DNA from: Candidatus Vogelbacteria bacterium CG22_combo_CG10-13_8_21_14_all_37_9
GTDB taxonomy: Bacteria; Patescibacteriota; Minisyncoccia; Phycocordibacterales; XYD1-FULL-46-19
Assembly: GCA_002772495.1 (NCBI GenBank)
Contig: PCSX01000011.1
Location: forward strand, 8,867-15,058
Length of the DNA: 6,192 nucleotides
Direction of reading: 5' to 3'
Shown here piece by piece: positions 1-5,110 of this stretch (positions within the stretch are counted from its first letter, which is position 1; each line of letters begins with the position of its first letter). The notes under the pieces were generated by a model. The model made no database searches and was not told where the DNA came from. It worked only from the letters and a program-made list of their open reading frames with translations. Position numbers and translations under genes: made by a program.

Positions 1-322
1 GATGAGGATGACCTTGCAGTCGAGAACCAAAACGACGAAGGGTTTTTAATTCACTAGTAGGAAAATAGCCAGCTTGAGCGAGAGCGGCATAAAGCACTGG
101 AGCGGTATGACCATTAGAAATAATTAAACGATCCCGCTCCGACCAAGTTGGATTTTTAGGATCATGTTTTAAAACTTCGAAATAAAGCCAAGCATAAATA
201 TCAGCCAAGCCAAGCGGACCAGCGGTATGACCAGAATGAGCATTGACCAACATCTCAATAATCGACAGGCGGATCGCCTTAGCTTGAGTCATTAAAAAAT
301 CAATTTTATTTTTAGGCAACAT
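1..322 (-). CDS. tkt: Transketolase, N-terminal (thiamine-binding) part, cut by window edge
   Basis: Transketolase moves two-carbon units between sugar phosphates in the cytoplasmic non-oxidative pentose phosphate pathway, using thiamine diphosphate. The first 107 residues are visible and the gene runs off the left edge. Family landmarks: a GHTAGPLGLADI segment (residues 31-42, normally GHPGG/A), DPKNPTW (54-60), RDRLIISNGHTAP (63-75), and GSRLQGHPH (99-107). H32, H72 and H105 correspond to the conserved active-site histidines. The GSRLQGHP ending resembles split transketolases, where the N- and C-terminal halves are separate genes; this cannot be settled here. The ATG at 322 overlaps the end of the epimerase gene by 11 bases; an in-frame ATG at residue 11 (MTQAKAIR) is a possible alternative start. 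No Shine-Dalgarno is visible, so translational coupling is likely. Last visible gene of a five-gene operon. Confidence 0.93.
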   Translation of the reverse strand, partial: MLPKNKIDFLMTQAKAIRLSIIEMLVNAHSGHTAGPLGLADIYAWLYFEVLKHDPKNPTWSERDRLIISNGHTAPVLYAALAQAGYFPTSELKTLRRFGSRLQGHPH

Positions 323-974
323 ATTTTATTTCGGCAAATTTATCAGCTAAGGCTTGAAACTGGGCTAAGGCGGTATTAGGATCCGCTTCGTTCCAAATAG
401 CCGACCCAACTACGAGATGATCCACTCCAGCCGCAAACAAAAGTTCGGCTTCGGCTAATTTAATTCCCCCATCCACTGCTATTTTTAAATTAGGAAATGA
501 TTGTTTTAATTCTTTGACTCGAGCCACTGTCTCTACTACAAAAGCTTCACCATAAGCCCCTAGTTTTTTAATACTCATTAACTGTAAAACTTTAATTTGA
601 TTAAGGTAGGGTGTTACCACCGATAAAGGGGTATCAAAATTAATCGCTAGGCCAATCCCTTGTGGAGTATCTGAATATTTTTTTAACAAAACTTCTAAAT
701 CACCAACCGCTTCAATATGGATAATCACTCGATCAACATAAGTAAACCATTCTTCAATCACCGCATTGGGATCATCGATCATCAGGTGAGCTTCTAAACG
801 AAGTTTACCACCAATCTCTTTCAAATCAGCTGGATTTTGCCAAGTATAAACAGGGGTAAAGATACCATCACTAATATCTAACTGAGCCCAATCCGAAAAA
901 GTTTCCAGTTGTTCAAGCTTAGCTCTAACCTCTGTAAAATTTTGACCAATAATAGACGGGATAATTTGAGTCAT
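312..974 (-). CDS. rpe: Ribulose-phosphate 3-epimerase, divergent
   Basis: A 220-residue TIM-barrel protein of normal family length, expected to interconvert ribulose-5-phosphate and xylulose-5-phosphate. Visible landmarks: PSIIGQNF (6-13; usual PSILSADF), QLDISDG (31-37; usual HxDVMDG), EAHLMI (61-66), GLAINFDTPL (108-117), VLQLMSIKK (129-137), AVDGGI (166-171) and the phosphate-binding VVGSAIW (188-194). D33, H63 and D168 match three of the four metal/catalytic ligands, but the first His is Gln (Q31), and the loop usually reading SVNPGFGGQ is SIKKLGAYGE (134-143). Activity is likely by context but metal binding may be altered; another aldose/ketose epimerase specificity is possible. ATG at 974 lies two bases after the rpiB stop; the 3' end overlaps transketolase by 11 bases. 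No Shine-Dalgarno seen. Confidence 0.88.
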   Translation of the reverse strand: MTQIIPSIIGQNFTEVRAKLEQLETFSDWAQLDISDGIFTPVYTWQNPADLKEIGGKLRLEAHLMIDDPNAVIEEWFTYVDRVIIHIEAVGDLEVLLKKYSDTPQGIGLAINFDTPLSVVTPYLNQIKVLQLMSIKKLGAYGEAFVVETVARVKELKQSFPNLKIAVDGGIKLAEAELLFAAGVDHLVVGSAIWNEADPNTALAQFQALADKFAEIKYVA

Positions 975-976
975 AA

Positions 977-1444
977 TTAAAATTTAGGTAAAGTTTGAAA
1001 ACCACCATCGATTTTCTGATTGCGTCGTTCGTGACGATCTTCATTTTGAAAATCAGTCGCTAACCAAACTTTAAGGGCTTCTTTGGCTTCAGCCAAACTA
1101 ATAAACCGAGCCCCTAGCGATAAAATATTGGCATTATTATGTAAACGCGACAAACGAATAATTTCTAAAGCCGACGAGTAATAAACCACGGCTCGAATTT
1201 TAGCAAAGCGATTAGCGGTAATCGCCTCGCCTTGTCCCGAACCACCAATCACAATCCCCCGATGATTATCAGGGTCACTTTGGACCTGTTTAGCCACAAT
1301 GCTGACAAAATCGGGATAATCATCATTTTCGTCATAACTAAAAGCTCCTTCATCATTAACCTCAAAACCCAAGTCTCGCAAAAAAGGTTTTAATTGAGAT
1401 TTTAATTCAAAACCAGCATGGTCAGCACCTAAAAAAATAATCAT
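977..1444 (-). CDS. rpiB: Ribose-5-phosphate isomerase B, Cys-less active-site type
   Basis: A 155-residue RpiB/LacAB-family protein, the usual length, converting ribose-5-phosphate and ribulose-5-phosphate. Landmarks: GADHAGFELK (6-15), DYPDF (42-46), GIVIGGSGQGEAITANR (63-79), RLHNNANILSLGAR (100-113) and DRHERRNQKID (136-146). The catalytic Cys of the E. coli type (ICGTGIG) is Gly67 here, and E73 follows the GSGQG loop, matching the Mycobacterium tuberculosis enzyme (GGSGNGE), in which Glu is the reported general base. D8, H9, H102 and N103 are preserved. The start ATG overlaps the response-regulator stop in an ATGA (1441-1444), a classic coupling arrangement, and rpe follows after two bases. 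Being next to rpe and transketolase favours the pentose phosphate role over an allose or galactose role. Confidence 0.95.
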   Translation of the reverse strand: MIIFLGADHAGFELKSQLKPFLRDLGFEVNDEGAFSYDENDDYPDFVSIVAKQVQSDPDNHRGIVIGGSGQGEAITANRFAKIRAVVYYSSALEIIRLSRLHNNANILSLGARFISLAEAKEALKVWLATDFQNEDRHERRNQKIDGGFQTLPKF

Positions 1445-1815
1445 GATAATTGTAAGATACTTTTAATTTTAGCCGAAATTTCATCCGGAGCATAATCCGT
1501 CTTTTCTAAAAAAGCCACGGCCCCTTTATTTATCATTTCATCATACAGTCCCTGGCGCGTTAAATTAGTTAAAATAATAACTGGAATTTTAGCGGTATTT
1601 AAATCTTTTTTTAAATCACTAAAAATTTTAAAACCATCAATCGGTTTCATTACTAAGTCGAGTAAAATTAAATCTGGTTTTTCATTTTTGGCTTTAATTA
1701 AACCGGTTTCCGCATCAGTGGCCATAATAGTCGAAAAACCATCCGCCATTAAAGCTTTGGTATACAGAAAAAGTAAATCGGCTTCATCATCAATTAAAAG
1801 AATTTTAGCCATCAT
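1441..1815 (-). CDS. Single-domain response regulator (receiver only)
   Basis: A 124-residue protein consisting of one CheY-like receiver domain with no DNA-binding or enzymatic output domain. Key residues are all present: acidic pair D9/D10 (LLIDDE), phospho-acceptor D53 (LILLDLVM), switch T83 (VIILTN), aromatic F102 and K105 (FLEKTD). It should therefore be able to accept phosphate, and act through protein contacts or phosphotransfer. The ATG at 1815 lies one base after the kinase stop; a second ATG immediately follows (MMAK), so the start could be three bases later. It ends in TGA overlapping rpiB. Partner by position is the upstream kinase-like protein, but that protein lacks a phosphorylatable His in the usual place, so the phosphate source is uncertain. 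Target unknown. Confidence 0.93.
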   Translation of the reverse strand: MMAKILLIDDEADLLFLYTKALMADGFSTIMATDAETGLIKAKNEKPDLILLDLVMKPIDGFKIFSDLKKDLNTAKIPVIILTNLTRQGLYDEMINKGAVAFLEKTDYAPDEISAKIKSILQLS

Positions 1816-1816
1816 T

Positions 1817-2737
1817 TTATTTAGCTAAAGGTAAATAAATACTAAAAGTAGTGCCTCGACCAAGTTGGCTCGTAAAACTAATCTGACCCCCTTTGTGAGC
1901 TTCCACAATTTCTTTTGCTAAATATAGACCCAAGCCCGAACCATCAGCCGGCAAATCACCAGTATTAGAACCTCGACTAAAGCGCGAAAAAAGTTCCGCT
2001 TGATCAGCTGGAGGAATACCAATTCCAGTATCAATCACCTCTAAAACCAAAATTTTAGATTCATTACTCAAACGAATCTCGACTTGACCAGTCTTAGTAT
2101 AACGAATAGCGTTATCCACCAGATTAGAAATGGCTTCACTTAAATAATCAGCAAAAGATTTAACAGTTGTTTGTTTGGCCTCATTTTTAAACAACAACTT
2201 TAAACCCTTGGCACTAGCCGCTTCAGTAAAATTATTTTTAATTTGCTCCGCTACGACGGCCACATCTAAAAGACTTAAATGTTTATCCGCAAAAGTAATT
2301 TTTTCAGTATCAAATTCTGAAGCTTGTAAAACATCTCGGATGACCTGTCCTAATTGCTGACCCCGCTGATAAAGATTGTTGATAAATTCTAATTTTTCTG
2401 GAGCGGGTAATTTTTCTACTAAACCTTCCCGCCAAAAAGATAAGGCCGTCATAATGGCCGAAACCGGACTACGTAATTGAAAAGAAGCCAGATCAATAAA
2501 TTTAGAACGCAATCTTAAAACTTCGGCTAATTTTTTCTGTTGGCGAGCGGTCCAAATTAAAAACTGCCACAAAAAACCAGCGACGATTAAAACTAAAACT
2601 AAAAGACTAATATTGATTACTTGATCAAACCGAGTAGGCGAAAATATCACTCGAATCAAAGAAACTAAAACTAAAAGGCTGATGGCTAGTCGAGCCAGAT
2701 TAGCTAAGATTTGATAAGTAAAAAAACGTTTAAACAT
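1817..2737 (-). CDS. Membrane histidine kinase-like protein lacking the phospho-acceptor His
   Basis: A 306-residue protein with two hydrophobic segments (about 10-32 and 40-62) joined by a very short loop (SPTRFDQ), then a HisKA-like dimerisation helix pair (about 73-140) and an HATPase_c domain (about 195-304). ATP-binding boxes look intact: N box SEAISNLVDNAIRYT (200-214), G1 DTGIGIP (236-242), F box LFSRFSRG (249-256), G2 GSGLGLYLAKEIVEAHKGG (266-284). The H box reads ASFQLRSPVSAI (84-95): F86, codon TTT at 2480-2482, stands where the phosphorylated His belongs (usual SHQLRTP or SHELRTP). There is no extracytoplasmic sensor domain. It may be a pseudokinase, or regulate the adjacent receiver by phosphatase action or binding. 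First gene of the operon; ATG at 2737, no Shine-Dalgarno, about 33 bases from the predicted transcription start. Confidence 0.92.
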   Translation of the reverse strand: MFKRFFTYQILANLARLAISLLVLVSLIRVIFSPTRFDQVINISLLVLVLIVAGFLWQFLIWTARQQKKLAEVLRLRSKFIDLASFQLRSPVSAIMTALSFWREGLVEKLPAPEKLEFINNLYQRGQQLGQVIRDVLQASEFDTEKITFADKHLSLLDVAVVAEQIKNNFTEAASAKGLKLLFKNEAKQTTVKSFADYLSEAISNLVDNAIRYTKTGQVEIRLSNESKILVLEVIDTGIGIPPADQAELFSRFSRGSNTGDLPADGSGLGLYLAKEIVEAHKGGQISFTSQLGRGTTFSIYLPLAK

Positions 2738-2776
2738 TAAAGGGAAGAATTAAGTTTCAATTAGTTTCATAACTCG

Positions 2777-2785
2777 ATTATATCA
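2777..2785 (-). promoter_or_regulatory. Extended -10 promoter for the kinase-to-transketolase operon
   Basis: The minus strand reads TGATATAAT, a perfect TATAAT with the TGn extension. The -35 region at about 2800-2805 (TGGGGT) does not match consensus, as is typical of extended -10 promoters. Predicted transcription start is near 2770, giving a leader of about 33 bases. It is the only good promoter seen ahead of the five close-packed genes. Confidence 0.6.
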
Positions 2786-2795
2786 GTTTTTTAAG

Positions 2796-2855
2796 AAAAA
2801 CCCCACACGCTCACCTCTTGAAAATTCGATGATTCAAATTCTCAAGAGGTGGCGT
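2796..2855 (-). terminator. Probable terminator after the gap / peptidoglycan-binding unit
   Basis: An inverted repeat CACCTCTTGA (2812-2821) / TCAAGAGGTG (2842-2851), extended by ACGC (2807-2810) / GCGT (2852-2855) across a one-base bulge, gives a 14-pair stem with a 20-base loop. On the minus strand it is followed, after GTGGGG, by five T residues (2796-2800). The distance between stem and T run is longer than in a standard intrinsic terminator, so termination strength is uncertain. It lies just upstream of the kinase promoter and separates the two transcription units. Confidence 0.5.
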
Positions 2856-2905
2856 TGATATTTAATATTTCATTGTCAAAGTACACTCAACATGCTATCG
2901 GAACT

Positions 2906-2922
2906 CCTTACAGGTAGTAAGG
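2906..2922. repeat. Small inverted repeat
   Basis: CCTTAC (2906-2911) and GTAAGG (2917-2922) flank a five-base loop. It lies in the non-coding stretch 2856-2974 downstream of the exported protein gene. No T run follows on either strand, so it is not a terminator by itself; it may stabilise the 3' end of the message. Confidence 0.35.
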
Positions 2923-2928
2923 TTTATC

Positions 2929-2947
2929 TAATACTCAAATAGTATTA
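2929..2947. repeat. Small inverted repeat
   Basis: TAATACT (2929-2935) and AGTATTA (2941-2947) flank the loop CAAAT. It is 28 bases past the stop of the exported protein gene. AT-rich, so it could be chance; together with 2906-2922 and 2807-2855 it makes three hairpins in about 140 bases. Confidence 0.3.
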
Positions 2948-2974
2948 ATATGATTTAGTATTTGATAAGAATGT

Positions 2975-3592
2975 TTAAATTTTTGAACAATATGATTGCA
3001 AATCATTCATGGCTACGCCCATATTGCCAACCTCATATGTTTTTGCACCGATTGATATAGGAACGGAGCATGAATCAGACATGGCGCCATTCCACATCGG
3101 ATTCTCAATCTCAGTTCCATATTGGAAGTTACATTTTCCGTTTGCAATTCCTGAAAACTTAAAGACAGTGTGCCCCAGTCCAAATGAAACAGATTCCGTT
3201 TCTGCCTTGCAAACAGAATAATCAATCTTTATTTGAGTGGTTATTCCTGATGCGGGAATAAGAGTGAAAGTTGATTTATTTTGGGCAACTGAATTAACTT
3301 TAGATCTGCTGATTGGACCAAAATATCCAACTGCTGGAGTGATCCCGGAAGAGGCTTGGTACTTTGCTAAAGCATTTCGTGTAAGATTCCCAAAGTAACC
3401 CTTTGATACTCCGTAAGGCATGACTAAATTACCTTGACTCTCGAGAAATGTTTGAAGCGCCACAACATCTAACCCAGTTGATCCAATGGTTAAATTGCTA
3501 TTGAAGACATACGTTTGAGCCTGAACACCTACCGCAACAAATAAGAAACTTAGAATGAATAAACTGATTGATATTTTTGATAATTTTTTCAT
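2975..3592 (-). CDS. Secreted peptidoglycan-binding domain protein with Cys-containing C-terminal domain
   Basis: A 205-residue exported protein. Residues 1-25 form a signal peptide (basic K2/K3/K6, hydrophobic 9-23, likely cleavage after VQA at 25); there is no lipobox Cys. Residues about 34-102 match the PG_binding_1 fold: LTIGSTGLDVVALQTFLESQ, then GYFGNLTRNALAKYQASSGI and GYFGPISRSKVN, a form common in Patescibacteria surface proteins. The remaining hundred residues, which I do not recognise, carry the only four cysteines (128, 154, 175, 202), suggesting two disulfides outside the cytoplasm. No catalytic domain is evident, so cell-wall anchoring or binding is the likely role. ATG at 3592 is 12 bases after the gap stop, so it is probably co-transcribed. 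Its codon use (13 TCA serines, several ATA isoleucines) differs from its neighbours, hinting at transfer. Confidence 0.88.
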   Translation of the reverse strand: MKKLSKISISLFILSFLFVAVGVQAQTYVFNSNLTIGSTGLDVVALQTFLESQGNLVMPYGVSKGYFGNLTRNALAKYQASSGITPAVGYFGPISRSKVNSVAQNKSTFTLIPASGITTQIKIDYSVCKAETESVSFGLGHTVFKFSGIANGKCNFQYGTEIENPMWNGAMSDSCSVPISIGAKTYEVGNMGVAMNDLQSYCSKI

Positions 3593-3604
3593 AAATTTAA
3601 ATTA

Positions 3605-4630
3605 CTAAATTAATCTACCTGATTTAATAACATGCTCTACCAAAGTATGAGCATATCCGATTTCGTTATCGTACCAAGCTAAAACTTTAACTAGATTACC
3701 ATCGACAACCTTAGTCAGAGACAAGTCAGCTAAGGAGGCAAAAGGGGTTCCGACAATATCCGCGGAAACTAATGGCTCAGTGGTCACCGCAAAAATTCCC
3801 TGCCAGCGTGTATCAGAGGCGGCCTGAGTTAAAATAGCATTTACTTCTTCCACACTAGTTTCTCGTTTGGAAATAAAAGTCACATCAACAATCGAACCGG
3901 TTAAAACTGGCACTCGTAAAGATAGACCATCAAACTTCCCTTCAATCGCCGGCCAGACTTTGCCTACGGTTTGAGCCGCTCCAGTGGTGGAAGGCACAAT
4001 ATTGACCGCTCCGGCTCGACCGCGACGCCAATCTTTCTGATCAGGTGAATCGACTAAACGCTGAGAAGCCGTATAACCATGAACCGTATTAAGTAAAGCT
4101 TTTTCAATTCCCAAAGCTTCATCTAAAATTCTAATCAAAGGAGCAGAAGCATTAGTGGTGCAAGAACCGTTAGAAGTCATCACTTGAGCACTTAAGTCAT
4201 CATCATTGACCCCCATTAAGACCGTACTGCAAGCAATACCAGCCAGTGGATCATCTTTGACCGGAGCCGAAATAACAACCTTCTTCGCTCCCGCCTTTAA
4301 ATGAGCTTGAGCTTTAGCGTAAGTCTCAAAAACCCCAGTTGATTCCACTACCACATCAATTTCTAAATCAGCCCAAGGTAATTGACTCGGATCTTTTTCT
4401 TGAAAAAATTTAATTGGTCGGCCAGCAATAATTAATTGCCCCGGAGCTGTCTCGATCTCCAATTTAGATTGACCATAAGCACTGTCATATTTTAATAAGT
4501 AAGCCAGATTAGCTAAATCACCTAAATCATTGACGGCTACAATTTCAATTTGCTCTTCAGACCAAGCGGTTTTTAAAAAGGCTCGTCCAATTCGGCCTAA
4601 GCCATTAATGGCTACTTTTGTCTTAGTCAT
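3605..4630 (-). CDS. gap: Glyceraldehyde-3-phosphate dehydrogenase, type I
   Basis: Phosphorylating GAPDH of glycolysis, converting glyceraldehyde-3-phosphate, phosphate and NAD to 1,3-bisphosphoglycerate; 341 residues, usual length. I start at the ATG at 4630 (MTKTKVAINGLGRIGR); the reading frame also has a TTG two codons earlier (4636) but nothing favours it. Numbering from this ATG: Rossmann motif AINGLGRIGR (7-16), ND at 34-35 (the Asp typical of NAD preference), SNGSCTTN with catalytic C157, H184 in HGYTASQ, PSTTGAA (213-219), LRVPVLTGSIVDV (238-250) and WYDNEIGYAHT near the end. The second Cys of the usual SCTTNC is Ala. A promoter (4664-4692) with an inverted repeat over its -35 region precedes it, and the exported protein gene follows 12 bases after its stop. 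Confidence 0.97.
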   Translation of the reverse strand: MTKTKVAINGLGRIGRAFLKTAWSEEQIEIVAVNDLGDLANLAYLLKYDSAYGQSKLEIETAPGQLIIAGRPIKFFQEKDPSQLPWADLEIDVVVESTGVFETYAKAQAHLKAGAKKVVISAPVKDDPLAGIACSTVLMGVNDDDLSAQVMTSNGSCTTNASAPLIRILDEALGIEKALLNTVHGYTASQRLVDSPDQKDWRRGRAGAVNIVPSTTGAAQTVGKVWPAIEGKFDGLSLRVPVLTGSIVDVTFISKRETSVEEVNAILTQAASDTRWQGIFAVTTEPLVSADIVGTPFASLADLSLTKVVDGNLVKVLAWYDNEIGYAHTLVEHVIKSGRLI

Positions 4631-4663
4631 TATCAAAAAAAGTTAGACTCATAATTACTCTTA

Positions 4664-4692
4664 ATTTTACTAGATTAAGACGCTTTATCCAA
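4664..4692 (-). promoter_or_regulatory. Promoter of gap
   Basis: On the minus strand, TTGGAT (4692-4687) and TAAAAT (4669-4664) are separated by 17 bases. The -10 matches TATAAT at five of six positions and the -35 matches TTGACA at three. Predicted start is near 4657, leaving a leader of about 27 bases to the ATG at 4630. It lies downstream of the U10 terminator, so gap does not depend on readthrough of the RNA unit. Confidence 0.5.
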
Positions 4693-4707
4693 GTCCAAAG
4701 ATAAAGC
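4682..4707. repeat. Inverted repeat over the gap -35 region (operator candidate)
   Basis: GCTTTATC (4682-4689) and GATAAAGC (4700-4707) are perfect 8-base arms with a 10-base spacer. The -35 hexamer (4687-4692) overlaps the proximal arm. The symmetry and position are what a dimeric repressor site would show, but AT-rich DNA gives such repeats by chance and no regulator is identified. Confidence 0.4.
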
Positions 4708-4733
4708 TAGACGGAAAACCTCATTTTTGAGCC

Positions 4734-4815
4734 AAAAAAAAAATCCCCGGTGTGAACAGGGAAAGATACAAAGACCGCGAGGGTATTATAAAAATTGAGT
4801 TGTTCACACCGGGGA
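4734..4815 (-). terminator. Strong intrinsic terminator with long loop and U10 tract
   Basis: TCCCCGGTGTGAACA (4744-4758) and TGTTCACACCGGGGA (4801-4815) are perfect 15-base complements separated by 42 bases. On the minus strand the stem is followed directly by ten T residues (4743-4734). The plus strand has no T run after the stem, so the direction is minus. The 42-base loop is unusually long for a simple terminator and may hold its own small fold (AUAC/GUAU). It ends the putative RNA gene before the gap promoter. Confidence 0.85.
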
Positions 4816-4972
4816 AAAACGGGGCCCTTCGGGTTGAGGGTCGCACGAAATCTTGTGACAGGAATAGGAGAAACCATCCACAAAATCTCTCCAATATTGG
4901 TGAATGGGGGTGAGCCAAACCAGCGCCCCACTCAACCCGAAGGAGGAGTGAAAAAGACCAAAAAACTCATCT
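4735..4972 (-). ncRNA. Candidate structured small RNA of unknown family
   Basis: About 238 bases between gatB and gap with no convincing protein gene but strong folding. G+C over 4801-4950 is about 54% by hand count, well above the surrounding intergenic DNA. CCTTCGGGTTGAG (4826-4838) and CTCAACCCGAAGG (4931-4943) form a perfect 13-pair long-range stem. It encloses possible hairpins TGGGG/CCCCA (4905-4909/4926-4930), GGAGA/TCTCC (4867-4871/4888-4892) and a weaker GTCGCA/TGTGAC (4840-4845/4854-4859, which pairs better on the plus strand). The palindrome CCAATATTGG is at 4891-4900. A promoter-like site (4979-5006) and a U10 terminator frame it in the minus direction. I see no tmRNA, RNase P, SRP or tRNA signatures. 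A cis-acting leader of gap is an alternative. Exact ends are inferred. Confidence 0.6.
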
Positions 4973-4978
4973 ATTAGG

Positions 4979-5006
4979 AGCCTAGCAGTTTATAGCTTTT
5001 TGTCAA
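4979..5006 (-). promoter_or_regulatory. Promoter candidate for the structured RNA
   Basis: On the minus strand a perfect TTGACA (5006-5001) is followed after 16 bases by TGC-TAGGCT (-10 at 4984-4979), where the TG provides an extended -10 but the hexamer itself matches TATAAT at only three positions. Predicted start is about 4972. Support comes from the strong RNA fold and terminator immediately downstream. Confidence 0.5.
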
Positions 5007-5026
5007 TTTGATTTATTTTATCAAAT
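5006..5026. repeat. Inverted repeat between divergent promoters
   Basis: ATTTGAT (5006-5012) and ATCAAAT (5020-5026) are perfect 7-base arms with a 7-base spacer. The left arm overlaps the -35 of the plus-strand promoter and touches the minus-strand -35, so a protein bound here could affect both. AT-rich composition makes chance possible. Confidence 0.35.
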
Positions 5027-5036
5027 ATGGTATAAT
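5008..5036 (+). promoter_or_regulatory. Plus-strand promoter pointing into the gatB terminator
   Basis: TTGATT (5008-5013), a 17-base spacer and TATAAT (5031-5036) with TGG immediately before it make a near-ideal sigma-70 site with an extended -10. Transcription would start near 5043 and meet the 5057-5084 hairpin followed by CTTTTC within about 15 bases. No plus-strand gene lies downstream; the product would be a tiny RNA or an antisense of the gatB 3' end. Confidence 0.5.
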
Positions 5037-5045
5037 TAAAGAGTG

Positions 5046-5090
5046 AAAAATCCCCTCCCCGGCCAAAGCTTGCTTTGGCCGGGGCTTTTC
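5046..5090 (-). terminator. GC-rich intrinsic terminator of gatB
   Basis: CCCCGGCCAAAGC (5057-5069) and GCTTTGGCCGGGG (5072-5084) form a perfect 13-pair stem with a tight loop. On the minus strand an A run precedes it and a T run (5050-5046) follows after AGGGGA; the A and T runs can also pair. It lies 26 bases past the gatB stop. On the plus strand the stem is followed by CTTTTC, so weaker termination in that direction is possible. Confidence 0.85.
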
Positions 5091-5110
5091 AATCACCCCT
5101 AAAATCTGAC

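Noticed and set aside
2175..2360. Plus-strand reading frame inside the kinase gene
   Set aside because: Antisense shadow of a well-supported kinase gene; no signal or family resemblance.
3009..3225. Two 70-codon reading frames inside the exported protein gene
   Set aside because: Shadow frames of a gene with clear signal peptide and peptidoglycan-binding domain.
4631..4636. TTG start for gap at 4636
   Set aside because: The ATG at 4630 gives the normal GAPDH N-terminus; the TTG would only add two residues and has no ribosome-binding site.
4735..4972. tmRNA, RNase P RNA, SRP RNA or T-box leader
   Set aside because: I looked for the tmRNA tag and tRNA-like end, RNase P GAGGAAAGUCC/ACAGAA cores, the SRP GGAAG tetraloop region and the T-box GGUGGNACCGCG motif; none is present. 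A GACCGCG at 4773-4779 (plus strand) is an isolated partial likeness.
4707..4977. Short reading frames of 60-74 codons on both strands in the gatB-gap gap
   Set aside because: They overlap one another across strands, lie over strong inverted repeats, and their proteins are low in recognisable features; RNA structure explains the region better.
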